DNA of 56,244 bases, from IMG/VR virus record IMGVR_UViG_3300025872_000068, positions 1 through 56,244 of that record; one strand, 5' to 3'. Both the position numbers and the translations under genes were made by a program. Source of the stretch: a virus. Within the stretch, counting starts at the first letter, position 1, and each line of letters begins with the position of its first letter. The notes below the pieces were generated by a model. The model searched no databases and was not told the origin of the DNA. It saw only the letters and a program-made list of their open reading frames with translations. Positions 54,464 to 56,244 of this stretch are shown one piece after another.

Positions 54464-56244
54464 ATGAAGATTATCAAGGGCAGGGGGTATTTAGGAAGCA
54501 CCAACCAGTTCAGTGTTGGCCCGGTAATGGGTCAGGAACTGGTGCGCAAGGCACAGGAGTATCTATCTACCGGCAACGGATCGAAGCTGATCGGCCCCAA
54601 CATGGAGGCCATCGTCTCTGATATCCAGGGCAATGGATTCTTCTTCGCCACGCCTCAAGAGACGATCCTCTATGCCACGCTAACCCAGTCTGGCAATTAC
54701 AACAACTTCACCGCATCTAGCGGCACTGCTGCATACACTCGTCTAGAGGTCAACAACAAAGACTGGGCTCAGGTTCCAGGCTCTGGCGTCACTTACGAAT
54801 ACAGCACCCTTTACGAATCTCCAGATTATGTCGTTGAAGTCTGGAACACGCATAAGGGGATGTGGCTGTGGGAAGGCGTGACCTACAAGTTTACGCTCGA
54901 CCCCGACTCTGGACGATTCATCCCAATTGACCTGCCTCTCCAGCCAGTGGTCATGGCGCGGGTAGTCAACGATGACATCGACTTCTCCACGGAGGGGCAG
55001 GCAGTTGTCTACAAGAATGAATTGCCGTTCTTTGTGGAGCCACCCGGTGGAGGCACGCCTGATGAAGTGATCATCAAGGTGCAGCATTACTGGGTGAAGT
55101 TTGCGGAAAAGATTCCGCAAGGCACTAATGTGCTGGTGCAATGGATGCCTGAACGCGGCCAGCAGGAGCAGGGCGCATGGGTGATTATCGGTGCAGATGT
55201 CGCCACCGAGTCGGATGTGATCATTGCAGAGATCACTGCCAGCCCTGGAGTCGATGACTGCGGATCGGTGAGCAGGAGCCCCGTCTGCCTCTATCCTGCA
55301 CGGAGGGTCGCCAACAATCCAGCGGCAGCCACTCAGTGCGACGACACACCGTGGACTGGCATCGAAGAAGAGATCTATCTGGTCGATATCACCGGATGCG
55401 ATCCGGTAACGACACTGAAGAAGGGTGATCGATACCTTGCGAAGAGGCTGGGGATCATCACTCTAGGTGGGCAAGATCGCGAGCTTTATGCCATCCGTGG
55501 CGACAAATCCTCGACCTCGGTGAAGGTCATCGAGATTGACTACGACGAAGAGGGTACGCCGAACTGCGAGACGGTCCAGACCAATGATGGTTGCGTCTAC
55601 AGGGCGATCATTTCTAACAATAGCATTGGTGACCAATGCTCTGGTCAGTGGTCTGCTGGCGATCCTGTCTGGGCAATCAACGTCGCAGCCTGCAATCAGC
55701 CATCTTCGGTCAAGCGTGGCGACCGATTCGTTGGGCTTGGTCTTGGCAGCCTCACGGTGGGAGGCGAGACGCGGGAACTCTACGCCTTCCGGCATGTTGA
55801 TGGCGGCGACCAGACCAAGATCGTCACTGTGCTTCCCTATGCGAGCCAGCCCCTAGCCTGCCAGACCATCGATCCGGCGGCTCCTGACTGCATCCTCAAT
55901 GGCAGGATCTCCAGTGCGCTGGCCTTCGGGGCTCCTGACGAGTTCGGCAACGAATGCAACGTACAGAACTGGACGAACGAGGACGAGATCTGGATCGTCA
56001 ATCTCGCCACCTGCGGGGACAAGGTGCAGATCCCATTCGGCGAGCGGTTCATCGGCCAGTACATCATGGACTACGAGCATCAGGGAGCCACCAAGCCGCT
56101 CTATGCGATCTACTACCGTCCCTCCTCCGCAGGCTCAAGTGCGATTGTCGCGGTGAATGTGATTGGCCCCGAGAGTTGCCATCCGATCACGCCCAATAAC
56201 AGCTGCGTGTACCCTGGCAGCTTGATCTTTAATGGCGACGATGA
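54464..56244 (+). CDS. Tail-tip/fibre protein with Cys-rich repeats, N-terminal part
   Basis: Starts MKIIKGRGYLGSTNQFSVGP and runs open to the end of the window. The first 250 residues are non-repetitive, with a helix and strands (PVMGQELVRKAQEYL). From about 55250 come repeat unit 1 (C, IEEEIYLVDITGC, KGDRYLAKRLG, ELYAI), unit 2 (55561-55794: VWAINVAACN, GDRFVGLGLG, ELYAF) and unit 3 (55857-56140), each ending in a linker with Cys. The window end is identical in frame to bases 2-318. The complete protein would be 810 residues if circular. Repeats like this may form a stack of small beta domains with disulphides. Confidence 0.8.
   Translation, partial: MKIIKGRGYLGSTNQFSVGPVMGQELVRKAQEYLSTGNGSKLIGPNMEAIVSDIQGNGFFFATPQETILYATLTQSGNYNNFTASSGTAAYTRLEVNNKDWAQVPGSGVTYEYSTLYESPDYVVEVWNTHKGMWLWEGVTYKFTLDPDSGRFIPIDLPLQPVVMARVVNDDIDFSTEGQAVVYKNELPFFVEPPGGGTPDEVIIKVQHYWVKFAEKIPQGTNVLVQWMPERGQQEQGAWVIIGADVATESDVIIAEITASPGVDDCGSVSRSPVCLYPARRVANNPAAATQCDDTPWTGIEEEIYLVDITGCDPVTTLKKGDRYLAKRLGIITLGGQDRELYAIRGDKSSTSVKVIEIDYDEEGTPNCETVQTNDGCVYRAIISNNSIGDQCSGQWSAGDPVWAINVAACNQPSSVKRGDRFVGLGLGSLTVGGETRELYAFRHVDGGDQTKIVTVLPYASQPLACQTIDPAAPDCILNGRISSALAFGAPDEFGNECNVQNWTNEDEIWIVNLATCGDKVQIPFGERFIGQYIMDYEHQGATKPLYAIYYRPSSAGSSAIVAVNVIGPESCHPITPNNSCVYPGSLIFNGDD
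55927..56244. repeat. Right copy of the terminal overlap
   Basis: Aligns to bases 1-318 with 11 mismatches and no gaps; see the left copy. Both read in the same frame of the tail gene. Confidence 0.85.

Overview
The window looks like one nearly complete genome of a tailed double-stranded DNA phage with a long non-contractile tail (siphovirus type). It has a large terminase, portal, protease/scaffold, capsid, HK97 gp10-like neck protein, tail terminator, tail tube, frameshifted tail chaperones and a long tape measure. The first 318 bases match the last 318 (55927-56244) at about 96.5% identity. A tail gene runs off the right end and re-enters, in frame, at the left end. The simplest reading is a circularly permuted or terminally redundant genome of about 55.93 kb, assembled from co-occurring strains. 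The host is not identifiable with confidence. The Cys-rich tail repeats and the signal-peptide protein at 40209 remind me of Planctomycetota and their phages, but that is a weak inference from memory.

Layout. (1) 2-1522, +: end of the tail-tip gene, then two small genes including a DUF1360-like membrane protein. (2) 1624-6668, +: replication block with a zinc-ribbon protein, an SSB-like protein ending EEIPF, a DEAH helicase, a prim-pol primase, an HExxH protein and a phosphoesterase. (3) 6846-20656, -: a long leftward run of about 37 small genes, mostly unknown. It includes a staphylococcal-type nuclease, MazG, CsrA, a short tyrosine recombinase, several HTH proteins and many membrane microproteins. 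Terminators at 7838-7883 and 13294-13329 and a consensus promoter at 14058-14086 divide it. (4) 20657-21939: a non-coding control region with three consensus-like leftward promoters about 115-122 bp apart and a dense array of GC-rich stem-loops. (5) 21940-25794: a possible small terminase (+), a lone leftward gene, a second non-coding stretch, then an exonuclease, a resolvase-like nuclease and small basic proteins. (6) 25864-56244, +: head, fibre, candidate lysis, neck and tail genes.

The replication set (helicase, SSB-like protein, primase, exonuclease, resolvase) lacks a recognisable replicative DNA polymerase, so the phage probably borrows the host's. The recombinase and HTH genes suggest an integrative or plasmid-like option, but no attachment site was identified. 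Regulation probably centres on the 20.7-21.9 kb region. Phage CsrA may also act on leftward genes, several of which have ACAAGGAG-type ribosome-binding sites resembling the CsrA target motif.

The most distinctive observations are: a -1 slippery site GGGAAAC with a downstream hairpin at the tail chaperones; tandem promoters; a perfect 60-bp hairpin-containing leader repeat; a 46-bp segment shared by two unrelated genes; and a Cys-rich virion gene set. I did not recognise a clearly new defence or counter-defence system.
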